Positions 25,001-32,961 of a stretch of DNA of 64,000 nucleotides are shown here, piece by piece; the stretch's first letter is position 1; every line of letters starts with the position of its first letter. The position numbers were made by a program, and so were the translations under genes. The stretch is from Archangium lansingense. Lineage in GTDB: Bacteria > Myxococcota > Myxococcia > Myxococcales > Myxococcaceae. The DNA is taken from assembly GCF_026626635.1 (NCBI RefSeq), contig NZ_JAPNKA010000001.1, positions 3,100,001-3,164,000 on the forward strand, written 5' to 3'. The notes under the pieces are model-generated. The model did not search any database and was not told the DNA's origin. It saw only the letters and a program-made list of their open reading frames with translations.

Positions 25001-26710
25001 ATGATTCGCTTGTCACGACATCTGCTCATCGCCCTGGGCTGCCTGGTGTGCACCGCCGCCCTGGCCAACCCCGCCACCCCCCAGGCCCGCCTGCGCGCCG
25101 ACGCCGAGGAGCGCTCACGCGCCGAAGTCACTGATCTGCTTCGCACGCTCTGCCCCGAGCAGTGCGTGCTCGTCTCCGTGGAGGCGCGGGTGGAGGAGGA
25201 ATCCGTGGGGGGTGGTACCCCGGGCTTCGAGACCCTCTCTGGCGGGGCCACGCTTCCCACCTTGCGTTCGGTGACCGCGCGCGTGCTGGTGGACAGCCGG
25301 CTGCCGGGACCCTTCCGCACGCGGCTCAAGGACCTGGTGGCGCAGCGGCTCAAGACCGTAGGGCCGCAGCCGACGGTGGAAGTGGAGTCGGTGGCCTTCC
25401 CGCCCCGCAACGCCCCCCACCTGGAGGCGCCTCCGCTCGACCAGAAGCCGCAGCAGCCCTCCGCCACGCCCCCGACTTCCGAGGCGGAGCAGGGGACGAA
25501 GGAGGTGCCACCCATGACCCAGCGGCTCCAGGAGCGGTTGCTGGAGGCCGCCCCGCTGCTGGTGCTGGCGCTGCTGCTGATGCTGACGGTGCTCGTGCTG
25601 GGCGTGCTGCTGGTCATCGCCGCCCGCCGCCCGCCGGCTCCGGCCCCTCTGGACTACGCCATGCCCGAGGAGCCCCCGCTCGCTCAGGAGCCCACGCCCT
25701 CTGCGGCTGCCCCCACCACCGAGTACCCGGCCGTCCGGGCGCGGAAGCTGGAGCGGACGCTGCGTGAGGAGCGCGCGGTGCGCAACGCCGTGGTGCGCGA
25801 GGCACTCGCCCGCGGCGAGCTGCGTCAGGTGGCCCTCTGGACGCGGGAGATGGGGGAGTTCCTCCTGGATGACCTGCGAGGGGACTCCACCCTGGGCACG
25901 TCGCTGTCCGGGCTCGCCGCCGAGCTGGGGCGAGTGCCGGCGGGGGACGCGGGCTCGCGGGCCACCGCGCTCTATGACCTGGAGGGCCGCTCCATCGCCG
26001 CTCGGCTGGCCCAGGCAGAGGACTCGGTGGAGGCCGCCTTCGCTTTCCTCGAGGGCGTACGGCCCGAGCGCTTCGCGGCGGCGTGCCAGAGCCTGTCCGC
26101 GGGGGCTCGGGAGGTGGCGCTGCGCTTTGCTCCCGCTTCGCTGCGTGCGGTGGCGCTCCAGGCCCTGACGCCTTCCCAGCGCGCGGAGCTCGCGCTCGGA
26201 CTCGCCCGCCAGCCCGAGCTGAGCTCGCGCTACGCGTTGGCGGTGGCGGACGAGCTGCGCACCCAGCTCACCGAGACGGCCGGTGGCGCGTCCCAGCTCG
26301 AGCGGGTGTTGGGCGAGGTGCTCGACACGCTGCCCATGGAGGAGCAGGACCGGCTCATCGAGCGGCTGCGGCACGAGGGCTCGGAGCGGTTGGTCTCGTC
26401 CCTGGTCACAGAGTCCAGCCTGGTGAGCGCGCCGGTGGAGGTGCTCGGCGCGGCGCTGTTGCGGCTGCCTCCGGCACAGCTCGTCACCTACCTCAACGGA
26501 GCGGAGCGCTCGCTGAGGGAGCGTTTGCTGACGGCGTGCCCCACTTCGATGCAGCGCGAGCTCCAGGAAGAGTTGGGGATGCGCGGGGCCGAGCGTCCAG
26601 AGGCGTTCATCGGCGCACGGAAGGAGCTGCTTGCCAGCCTGAAGGATGAGATGTTCCGCAGAGGACTGACTACGATGCAGAACCGCGCGCAGGCCGGGCG
26701 CGCCAATTGA
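25001..26710 (+). CDS. FliF/YscJ-like membrane part joined to a FliG-like C-terminal domain
   Basis: 569 residues. Signal peptide 1-22, then a periplasmic part (about 28-135): a domain with VLVSVEARVEEES and VTARVLVDSRLPGPFRTRLK, then DLVAQRLKTVGPQPTVEVES and VAFPP, like the distal ring region of FliF just before its last helix. A Pro-rich linker and one transmembrane helix (186-207) follow. The cytoplasmic region (about 250-565) has helical ARM-like units with FliG character: LERVLGEVLDTLPMEEQDRL, then VEVLGAALLRLPPAQLVTYL, NGAERSLRERLLTACPTSMQ, ELQEELGMRG and ARKELLASLKDEM, matching the end of FliG_C (the torque face for MotA). FliF-FliG fusions work in flagella when engineered or naturally fused; here it sits three bases after motB. 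No FliM/FliN or export apparatus is present. A novel rotor-like subunit is inferred. Confidence 0.68.
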   Translation: MIRLSRHLLIALGCLVCTAALANPATPQARLRADAEERSRAEVTDLLRTLCPEQCVLVSVEARVEEESVGGGTPGFETLSGGATLPTLRSVTARVLVDSRLPGPFRTRLKDLVAQRLKTVGPQPTVEVESVAFPPRNAPHLEAPPLDQKPQQPSATPPTSEAEQGTKEVPPMTQRLQERLLEAAPLLVLALLLMLTVLVLGVLLVIAARRPPAPAPLDYAMPEEPPLAQEPTPSAAAPTTEYPAVRARKLERTLREERAVRNAVVREALARGELRQVALWTREMGEFLLDDLRGDSTLGTSLSGLAAELGRVPAGDAGSRATALYDLEGRSIAARLAQAEDSVEAAFAFLEGVRPERFAAACQSLSAGAREVALRFAPASLRAVALQALTPSQRAELALGLARQPELSSRYALAVADELRTQLTETAGGASQLERVLGEVLDTLPMEEQDRLIERLRHEGSERLVSSLVTESSLVSAPVEVLGAALLRLPPAQLVTYLNGAERSLRERLLTACPTSMQRELQEELGMRGAERPEAFIGARKELLASLKDEMFRRGLTTMQNRAQAGRAN

Positions 26711-26721
26711 GGGGGTTTCAC

Positions 26722-27777
26722 ATGCGCGCCTGCGCACTCGTTCTCGTTGCGTTGCTCAGTGGTTGCCTCATCGAGCCGCCTCCCGTTGAGTCCAAGCCGG
26801 ATGCCGGCTCCCGGCCCGATAGCGGGGTGATTGTCGGGTGGGATGCCGGTGGTGGGGGATACGGCGATGGTGGGTACGGTGGTGGACCCCGTGATGGAGG
26901 TGGTGGCGAGGATGGCGGGCCCGCGCCGACGACCTCCTTTCCGGGCAGCGGGCAGGGCGGAGACCCGGGCACGGGTGTGCTCTGGCTCGTGCGCATCGAC
27001 CGTGGGACGGCGAACCTGGCGGACTCCTATGCGGCGCTCATCCGCGGCATGACCGCGCAGCTCTCCGCGGAGGGCTTCGACGTCCGCATGACGGGCGTGG
27101 CCTCGCTCTACGAGTCGCGGCTGTACTGGTCCAAGGGAGGCAAGGAGCTGGCGGTGTCGGATTTGCGGTCCCTGCTGGAGAATGCGGCTGCCTCCACGGA
27201 GGGCTCGGCTCCCAGCGCGTGCAGCACGGCGGCGCTGGCGGAGATGGGCAGCCGGCTGAACTGGGCATCGGTGTCCCCCGTCGATTACTCCACTCCCTCT
27301 GGTGGTTCGCCGTTCAGCACGTCCGTGGGGGCACTGCTCGTCGTGGTGCTCGACCACGGTGCTCGTCCGGTGGCTTACGGCTCGTCCTCTTGCGGCACGA
27401 GCGGCATGACGCCAGCGGACTGGTTCGGTGGCTCGCACGACCCCGCCGCCTGGCTCAACCGCTCCAGTTACGGCTGGACGCTGCCGCGCTCGCAGACGCG
27501 CTTCCTCTTCGTCGGCACCTCCGAGTCCGAGAGCTACCAGCAGCTCCGTGAGCGCTGCGCGGCCATGAGCAACTTCCCGCGCACCGCGCTCGATGCGATC
27601 GGCCCCTCGTCCACGGTCTTCTATTCGTCCTTCAGCAATGGCCTGAACAACCACCAGGCCGGGCTGGGGACCTGGCAGGACCTGTGCACGGCCGTGGCGG
27701 GGGATTGGACGGGCTTCTCGAGCAGGTTCGCGAAGGACTGGGCGGAGCTCCTCCGCCTGCCCGCAGATCAGCGATGA
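26722..27777 (+). CDS. Hypothetical lipoprotein with Gly-rich linker
   Basis: 351 residues. A lipoprotein signal (LVALLSGC, Cys15) is followed by a low-complexity Gly/Asp/Tyr linker (residues about 30-75; DAGGGGYGDGGYGGG). The globular part begins VLWLVRIDRGTANLADSYAA and has alternating strands and helices with GALLVVVLDHGARPVAYGSS and RFLFVGTSESESYQQLR, a Rossmann-like order resembling VWA domains, but without a clear DxSxS metal site, so that assignment stays open. Four Cys in the globular part (PSACST, SSCGTSG, RERCAAM, DLCTAVAG). ATG 26722 follows GAGGGGG. It ends in an ATGA overlap with the TonB-like gene. Confidence 0.65.
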   Translation: MRACALVLVALLSGCLIEPPPVESKPDAGSRPDSGVIVGWDAGGGGYGDGGYGGGPRDGGGGEDGGPAPTTSFPGSGQGGDPGTGVLWLVRIDRGTANLADSYAALIRGMTAQLSAEGFDVRMTGVASLYESRLYWSKGGKELAVSDLRSLLENAAASTEGSAPSACSTAALAEMGSRLNWASVSPVDYSTPSGGSPFSTSVGALLVVVLDHGARPVAYGSSSCGTSGMTPADWFGGSHDPAAWLNRSSYGWTLPRSQTRFLFVGTSESESYQQLRERCAAMSNFPRTALDAIGPSSTVFYSSFSNGLNNHQAGLGTWQDLCTAVAGDWTGFSSRFAKDWAELLRLPADQR

Positions 27778-28382
27778 GGGGACGGGCCACATCCCGGCAA
27801 CCCAGGCTTGTCCCTCGGGGCCGTGCTGTCCGGCGCCCGGCTGGAGCCCTCCAGCCGCGGTCCCTGGCGGTGCGTGGCGTCCGAGGGCGCAGGCCTGTTC
27901 CCACCCGGCCGGCGCGGCGCTGGCGGTGGGTGCTGGCCGCGGTGCTGTTGCTGCTCGTGGTGTTCTGGCTGTGGCCCGCCGAGCCGGTACCTGCTCTCGT
28001 GCCTCCGCCCGAGCCTCCTCCAGCGCCCGTGGTCACGAAGCCGGTGGTGAAGAAGCCCGCCCCCAAGAAGCCCGTGCCGAAGCCGCCGGCTCCGGCCTCT
28101 GTGCCCATCTCGTCCCAGCGGGCCCTGTTGCGCAAGGCCGTGGAGGCGCGCGCTCCGGACCTGCGTGCCTGCTCTCTGCCGCCCGGTGCACCGGCGACCC
28201 TGGGAACGAAGATTCGTGTCTCCAAGAGTGGGGCTACGCAGGGCGTCACCCTGTCCCCCGCCCAGCCGCTCCCTCGGGAGCTGGCGGAGTGCCTGCGCCA
28301 GCGCATCCTCCAGTGGGAGTTCTCGGATGTGGGGCTGAGCTCGGACGTGGAGATCTTCGTCAACTTCGCGCTCGGGAAGTGA
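27774..28382 (+). CDS. TonB-like transducer with AgmX/PglI-type C-terminal domain
   Basis: 202 residues. A basic cytoplasmic N-tail (about 50 residues rich in Arg) leads to a transmembrane helix (WVLAAVLLLLVVFWLW), a Pro/Lys linker (KKPAPKKPVPKPPAP) of TonB type, and a C-terminal domain: RALLRKAVEARAPDLRACSL, then GTKIRVSKSGATQGVTL, AECLRQRILQWEFSD and VEIFVNFALGK. This matches the TonB_C-like domain of myxobacterial AgmX/PglI (GltJ/GltG) proteins, which couple inner-membrane proton flow to outer-membrane partners. Its overlap with the preceding gene (ATGA) ties it to the MotA/MotB-like stator, giving an energy transducer for the complex. Last gene of the operon; the next gene has its own strong ribosome-binding site. 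Confidence 0.78.
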   Translation: MRGRATSRQPRLVPRGRAVRRPAGALQPRSLAVRGVRGRRPVPTRPARRWRWVLAAVLLLLVVFWLWPAEPVPALVPPPEPPPAPVVTKPVVKKPAPKKPVPKPPAPASVPISSQRALLRKAVEARAPDLRACSLPPGAPATLGTKIRVSKSGATQGVTLSPAQPLPRELAECLRQRILQWEFSDVGLSSDVEIFVNFALGK

Positions 28383-28453
28383 CCTTTCTCAGCGCGTAGA
28401 CCGAATTTCCGCGCCGTCCGTTAACGGGACATCCCACTGCTCTGGAGGTCCCC

Positions 28454-30337
28454 ATGGCCCGCTCGGCCCTGGCCGCGCTTTGCCTGGCGTTGTCCATCCC
28501 CGCGTTCGCGCAGCCACCCGCTGCCCCGAAACCCCCCGCTCCACCTGAGAAGTGCGAGGCCCAGCCGCAGCAGGCGGCCGCATCGCGGGGTGACCCGAAG
28601 GTCCGCGAGGCCGCGCATAAGGGGCTCAGCTATCTCTCCCGCTCCAGCGCCGAGTGGACGGCGCAGCACCAGTGCTTCGGCTGCCATGTCCAGGCGGTCA
28701 CCCTCGAGGCCCTCACGGCCGGCAGGAACCACCAGTACGACGTTGCCCCGAAGGACATCGACGCGATGGTCAAGGCGCTCAAGCTCGGTGTCACGGCAGG
28801 CGGCCGGGTGACGGGCGCCGCCTTCGAGGGCTCGGCCTGGGCCCGGTATGACCGGTGGGTGGACTCGAAGTACACCGATGACCTGCTGAAGTACGCGAAG
28901 GAGCTCGTCTCCCTGCAGGCCCAGAACGGCAGCATCCCGGATGATGACGCCCGCCGTCCGGTGACGGGCGGCACCATGCAGACGACCTTCCAGGCCGCCC
29001 AGACGTGGCGCCAGGCGCATGCGAGGACCGCGGACGCGAAGTGGCTCGCGCCGCTCCGCAAGTCCGAGTCCTTCCTCACCGCCACCTCCGCCCAGTGGCA
29101 GCGCTCGGGCGCCGAGGTCTACATTCAGGACATCAACTTCGCGCTCCTGGGCCTGAATGCCGCGGGCGTGGGCCGCGCGGAGCCCGGCTCGCTCCGGCTC
29201 CAGCGCATGCTCCTCGAGCGGCAGAATCAGGATGGCGGCTGGGGGCTGGCGAAGGGCAAGAGTGATGCGTTCGCCACGGGCCAGACGGTGTATGCCCTCA
29301 AGCTCGCGGGCTATTCGGACTCGGACGCGCCCATCTCCCGGGCCATGCGCTATCTGGTGCAGCGGCAGGACAAGACGGGCGCATGGACGACGTACAAGAG
29401 CGACCAGGGTGGCGCGGAGAAGGCCGAGACCATGTGGGCCGTGCTCGGGCTCGTCACCGTGGACGTCGCGAGCATCGCCGTGAGCGGGCTCGTGGACGGC
29501 CAGCACGTCACCGACTCGATGAACATCCAGGTGGAGGCCGCGGACAACCAGGCCGGTGGCATCTCTCGGCTCGAGTTGCTCGTCGACGACCTGCCAGTGC
29601 ACACGGCCTGTGGCGGGAAGCTCTCGTATGCGTGGCGCACCGCGGGCCTGAAGGATGGCAAGCACGTGCTGGACGTCGTGGCGACCAACGCGAAGGGGCA
29701 GACGAGCCGCCGTCGCTTCGAGGTGTTCGCGGGCAACGTCTTCATGACCCAGGTGGGTGCGAACTTCGACGAGGCCTCGCAGCGCACGCTCGTCACGTTC
29801 CGCAACATCGCGGACCCGGCCGCCGGTGGCTCCATCGAGCTCGAGGTCTGGGAGGTGGGGGAGGGCAGCGAGGCGAAGCCGAAGTCCAAGGTGTTCTCGG
29901 TGTCGAAGAAGGGGGAGATTGGCGCGGTGGAGCTCGCCTGGGACGGCAAGGGCAACGATGGCAAGGCGAAGCCGCGCGGTAGGTACCAGGCCCGGCTCGC
30001 GTACCGGGACGCGGGCGGCAAAGTGCTGCAGACCGAGAGCGCGCTCTTCTTCCACGACAGCGAGACGAAGCAGCGCCAGCGCTACGGAGAGATCGAGGGA
30101 GAGCTCGCCCTCGGTGGGGGCAGGGGGCAGTCCGCGAACACGCTCATGGAACTCGTGGATGAGAAGGGCCGCGTCGTGCAGACGACGCTTACCACCGAGC
30201 AGGGCAACTACCGGTTCAAGAACGTGGACAAGGGTAACTACCGCGTCCGTGCGAAGAAGGAGGGCTTCCGTGACCTGGAGCAGCCTGTCGCGGCCGAACC
30301 CGCCGCCGCTCCTTCGAAGGCCGTCATGACCTGGTGA
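28454..30337 (+). CDS. Alpha/alpha-toroid (prenyltransferase/squalene-oxidase-like repeat) protein with CxxCH haem motif
   Basis: 627 residues with a signal peptide (LAALCLALSIPAFA). Residues about 45-340 contain toroid repeats of the squalene-hopene cyclase/prenyltransferase kind (KGLSYLSRSSAEW, LVSLQAQNGSIPDDD, MLLERQNQDGGWGLAKGKSD, YLVQRQDKTGAWTTYKSD) with the Q-x-x-G-x-W marks but no cyclase DxDD. Near the start CFGCH is a c-type haem attachment motif. The second half holds Ig/Big-like domains (ISRLELLVDDLPVHTACGG, then GIEVW-type strands) and a C-terminal CarboxypepD_reg-like segment (YRFKNVDKGNYRVRAKKEGF). It is thus a secreted haem-toroid protein of unknown function. ATG follows CTCTGGAGG. 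Confidence 0.72.
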   Translation: MARSALAALCLALSIPAFAQPPAAPKPPAPPEKCEAQPQQAAASRGDPKVREAAHKGLSYLSRSSAEWTAQHQCFGCHVQAVTLEALTAGRNHQYDVAPKDIDAMVKALKLGVTAGGRVTGAAFEGSAWARYDRWVDSKYTDDLLKYAKELVSLQAQNGSIPDDDARRPVTGGTMQTTFQAAQTWRQAHARTADAKWLAPLRKSESFLTATSAQWQRSGAEVYIQDINFALLGLNAAGVGRAEPGSLRLQRMLLERQNQDGGWGLAKGKSDAFATGQTVYALKLAGYSDSDAPISRAMRYLVQRQDKTGAWTTYKSDQGGAEKAETMWAVLGLVTVDVASIAVSGLVDGQHVTDSMNIQVEAADNQAGGISRLELLVDDLPVHTACGGKLSYAWRTAGLKDGKHVLDVVATNAKGQTSRRRFEVFAGNVFMTQVGANFDEASQRTLVTFRNIADPAAGGSIELEVWEVGEGSEAKPKSKVFSVSKKGEIGAVELAWDGKGNDGKAKPRGRYQARLAYRDAGGKVLQTESALFFHDSETKQRQRYGEIEGELALGGGRGQSANTLMELVDEKGRVVQTTLTTEQGNYRFKNVDKGNYRVRAKKEGFRDLEQPVAAEPAAAPSKAVMTW

Positions 30338-30411
30338 ACTACCCGGGCAGCGAGCCTGCGCCATGTCCACATTCCCCGGGCCGGGACGATCCGGAATCGA
30401 GGAGGTGCTGT

Positions 30412-30765
30412 ATGGAGAACTGGACACTGGGTTATGGCTCGCTGCTGACGACGCTCGGCGTGGGAGGGTTTCTCGCGACGGGCAGGCAACACAAGACGGC
30501 GCTCATCCCCGCGGGCTTCGGCTCGGCGGCGCTTGGGCTGGGCCTGCTGTCGCGCCGGGTGTCCTCTCAGCGCTGGGTGCTGGGAAGCTCGGCGCTCGTC
30601 GGGCTGCTTGGCTTCCTGGGGGCCGCACGAGGCCTCCGCTTGCTGCCCGCCCTGCTGCGTGGGGAGAAGCTCGAGCGGCCCGCTGCCGTCATCTCCCAGT
30701 CGGTGATGGCGGGGCTCTCGGCGGCGTACACGGTGCTTGGCGTGCGCGGCCTGCTGCGCGCGTAG
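30412..30765 (+). CDS. Small four-helix membrane protein
   Basis: 117 residues, mostly four hydrophobic Gly/Ala-rich segments: LGYGSLLTTLGVGGFLATG, TALIPAGFGSAALGLGLL, WVLGSSALVGLLGFLGAA and VISQSVMAGLSAAYTVLGV. Positive residues (RRVSSQR, RGEKLER) lie between segments 2-3 and 3-4. The size and Gly pattern recall TMEM14-like proteins, but the match is too weak to name. ATG 30412 is preceded by GGAGGTGCTGT, a good ribosome-binding site. It stands alone after the toroid-protein gene, 75 bases downstream, so may be in the same transcript. Confidence 0.6.
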   Translation: MENWTLGYGSLLTTLGVGGFLATGRQHKTALIPAGFGSAALGLGLLSRRVSSQRWVLGSSALVGLLGFLGAARGLRLLPALLRGEKLERPAAVISQSVMAGLSAAYTVLGVRGLLRA

Positions 30766-31053
30766 GGCCCGGGCCGTGGTGGGTCCCGGGCCTCTTCACA
30801 CCAGGCGCCCATTTCTCTTATGCGCCTCTGAGCGGCTCGGGGTATCAGTCTGCGGCGGACGGCACGCCAGGTGGGCTCAGCGCACGTCCGCGAGGGGGGG
30901 AGGGCCATGGTCCAGCCGTCGTGGTAGACGACGCCCGTAGGAACTCCCACCATGAATGAGTCCAGCCTCACCTGGCTCGTCCCCCGGCGCCCTGACGGAA
31001 GACCCTCCCCTGGTGCGGCCTCCCCCAGGCGGCCCAAGCGCGCCCGCGCCAGA

Positions 31054-31878
31054 ATGCGCCGCATGCCAGGCTGGGTGGCGTTGCTGCTTTCCATGTGCTT
31101 GGTGGGGTGTAGCGGCACGACGCGAGGCGTCCGTCCCGGTGGCTGCCAGGATACGCTCAAGTCGGGTGTGCCCGTGGCGCCGAGCGCCCAGCCCCCGCCA
31201 CGACTGCTCCAGGGAATTGCTGGCGAGGGTCTGGGCAATGGCATTCCACGCGCCGTGCTCCGGCTCGTGCCACGAGGTGCCACAACCGCAGCGGAAGCAG
31301 GGCCCGTCGCCGCGGCGGGAGGAGCCCTCGTGCCCGGAGGCTCCGTGCTGGCGGCGGGGGGCAGCGTTGTCCTGGTCTGCTTGACCGTCAAGGCCGCACT
31401 GGACGGGAGGCAGACCCCGCTCGACATCGCGGACACATTCTACGGTACCCACTTCGGCGACCTTCAGGGATGGGCCCAAGGCTGCTACGCGCCCAAGGTC
31501 ACAGTGCAACCGGGGACACTTGCGCCCACGCGTGGGGTGATGCCGGCTTCCGAGCCCCATGCGCCTACCGCTCCAGGACCGGCGACAGAAGTCGACAATG
31601 GCAGAGCCCGAGAAAAGAACTGGGGTCGCCTCTACGCGACCTATACGAAGTTCAGCGTGAAAACCGGCCGCTACTACTCGGGGCGCACCAGCATGGTGGT
31701 TGATCTGCACAAACCCCTTCGCCCTCAAGCCGTGGCGGCTGTCAACGCCCGGGATTTGAACCATCACATTGACGAAAACGATGAACCGAAGAGTCCTGCG
31801 TTCCAGGAGGCCCTGCTTGACAAGTTCGATCTCGGGACAGCGGTCGATTACGCGAATAGATATAGTGATATTGCTTAG
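31054..31878 (+). pseudogene. SitA-like polymorphic toxin lipoprotein, 5' part, interrupted by IS
   Basis: 274 residues remain. A lipoprotein signal (VALLLSMCLVGC) precedes a Gly/Ala/Val-rich hydrophobic stretch (GPVAAAGGALVPGGSVLAAG, then GSVVLVCLTV), which is the architecture of myxobacterial SitA exchange toxins, then the start of a C-terminal toxin domain (WGRLYATYTKFSVKTGRYYS, RDLNHHIDENDEP, AFQEALLDKFDLG). The frame ends in TAG made by the insertion junction (TTA of the target plus G of the element). Joining codon GCT (31873-31875) and TA to 32772 onward restores 62 further residues with no frame change. The start may be ATG 31054 or 31063 (best signal), or ATG 30952 (better ribosome-binding site). 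The truncated product is probably non-toxic; SitA membership is inferred from architecture and neighbours. Confidence 0.75.
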
Positions 31879-31883
31879 AGCGC

Positions 31884-32692
31884 CTAACAAAAATCAGGAT
31901 TTAGGCCTCGGAAGAGTATCAGGCAGCTACCCAGAACGAGGAGGCCGAAGTGGACATCGTCCCGCCGTTCATCTCGCACGCGCAGGCGCCGCTGCTGGTT
32001 CTTCCACGCGTTGGTTCGCTCCACTACCCACCGATGCCGCCCCAGCCGCTGCTTCGATTCGACGCCAGGCCGCGCAATGCGTGCGGTAACGCCGCGTCGG
32101 CGCAAGCCCCGACGGTTCTTGCGCGAAGAGTACGCCTTGTCAGCGTGCAGTTTGCCGGGCCGATGACGGGGACGACCACGAGGCTGCTTCACCTCAGGCA
32201 CAGCATCGAGCAGCGGGAACAGCTCGTGCGTGTCGTGGACGTTGGCCCCTGTCAGGCTCTCTGCCAGAGGCTGGCCCTTGGCGTCGACGAGAAGATGATG
32301 CTTGCTGCCCGCCTTCGCTCTGTCCGTCGGGTTCTTGCCCGTGAGGGCCCCCCTTTTGAGGCTCGGACCGATGAGGAGTCGATCGAGGCGCGACTGAAGT
32401 CCACCAGGCCCTGCTGTCCCAACTCGTTGAGCAGGTTGCGTTGGAGCTGCTCGAACACCCCAGCACGCGTCCACTGCTCCAGGCGCCTCCAGGCCGTCAT
32501 CCCCGACAAGCCGAACTGCTTCTGCGGGAGCAGCTCCCATGGGATGCCAGTCCTGAGCACGAAGACGATGGCCTCCAAGGCGGCTCGGTCGTCTGCCCGT
32601 GGCCGGCCACGCCCGGACTTCTTCTTCTTGGGAACCGGCAGCAGCGGAGCGACTCTCTCCCACAGCGCGTCCGGTACGAGTTCGCGAGTCAT
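31884..32692 (-). CDS. IS5-family transposase (orfA/orfB, joined by -1 frameshift)
   Basis: OrfA (32692 down to 32252) encodes the N-terminal DUF4096-like domain (LVPDALWERVAPLLPVPKKK, IPWELLPQKQFGLSGMTAWR) and the first catalytic Asp (SIDSSSVRA). OrfB (down to 31884) continues ALTGKNPTDRAKAGSKHHLL, LTGANVHDTHE, the second Asp in LHADKAYSS and the catalytic Glu in HRWVVERTNAWKNQQRRLRV, completing the DDE triad. The two frames meet at a run of AAAAGGGGGG on the coding strand (plus-strand positions 32348-32357), where a -1 slip joins them, the usual control in this group. Both halves look intact, so the element could still be active. Confidence 0.9.
32348..32357 (-). promoter_or_regulatory. Slippery site for -1 frameshift in the transposase
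   Basis: The coding strand reads AAAAGGGGGG. OrfA uses TCA AAA GGG GGG; the downstream DDE half reads CTC AAA AGG GGG, i.e. the -1 frame, so the slip is expected here. Confidence 0.7.
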
Positions 32693-32771
32693 GGGCCCCA
32701 GGTGCTCATGGTCCGCCTATTCGTCCACCGTACCGTCCACCCTCAAACCTTATTTTTGTTAGGCGCTCTTA

Positions 32772-32958
32772 TTGGCGGATCCGTGGAAGAGAGCAGCAGT
32801 TGATGGACTCCTTTGGAGGCGCGCAATCCGATACTCAAAAACCGTGTCGGACCGAGAACCTCCAGCGCGGCGTGGCGAAAGACAATCCACTGGGCAGGTT
32901 GTTCCACGACGCCGCCGTGAAGCAGTGGGGTCAACTCCACCCCTACACCGGAGACTGA
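32772..32958 (+). pseudogene. 3' remnant of the SitA-like toxin gene
   Basis: The continuation after the element reads WRIRGREQQLMDSFGGAQSD then NLQRGVAKDNPLGRLFHDAA and ends QLHPYTGD-stop. It is the C-terminal end of the toxin domain, in the frame of the 5' part when the IS and one TTA are removed. Its stop is 3 bases before the immunity gene start. It has no start codon with a ribosome-binding site and is probably not translated by itself. Confidence 0.8.
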
Positions 32959-32961
32959 TAG

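Larger units (their letters stand above)
31878..32768. mobile_element. IS5-family insertion sequence (891 bp)
   Basis: Imperfect-to-perfect terminal inverted repeats begin GAGCGCCTAACAAAAAT at 31878 and end ATTTTTGTTAGGCGCTC at 32768. The element is flanked by a 3-bp TTA duplication (31875-31877 and 32769-32771), as in TNA-targeting members of the IS5 family (IS427-like group). It carries one transposase in two overlapping frames on the minus strand. Deleting the element and one TTA restores the toxin gene, proving insertion after the toxin evolved. Confidence 0.93.

Noticed and set aside
18422..28382. The operon as the known Agl/Glt gliding cluster
   Set aside because: The stator here is closer to MotA/MotB than to AglR/Q/S (TolQ/TolR-like), and the FliG-like and FlgO-like genes have no counterpart I know of in Agl/Glt. 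A shared AgmX-type domain alone is not enough.
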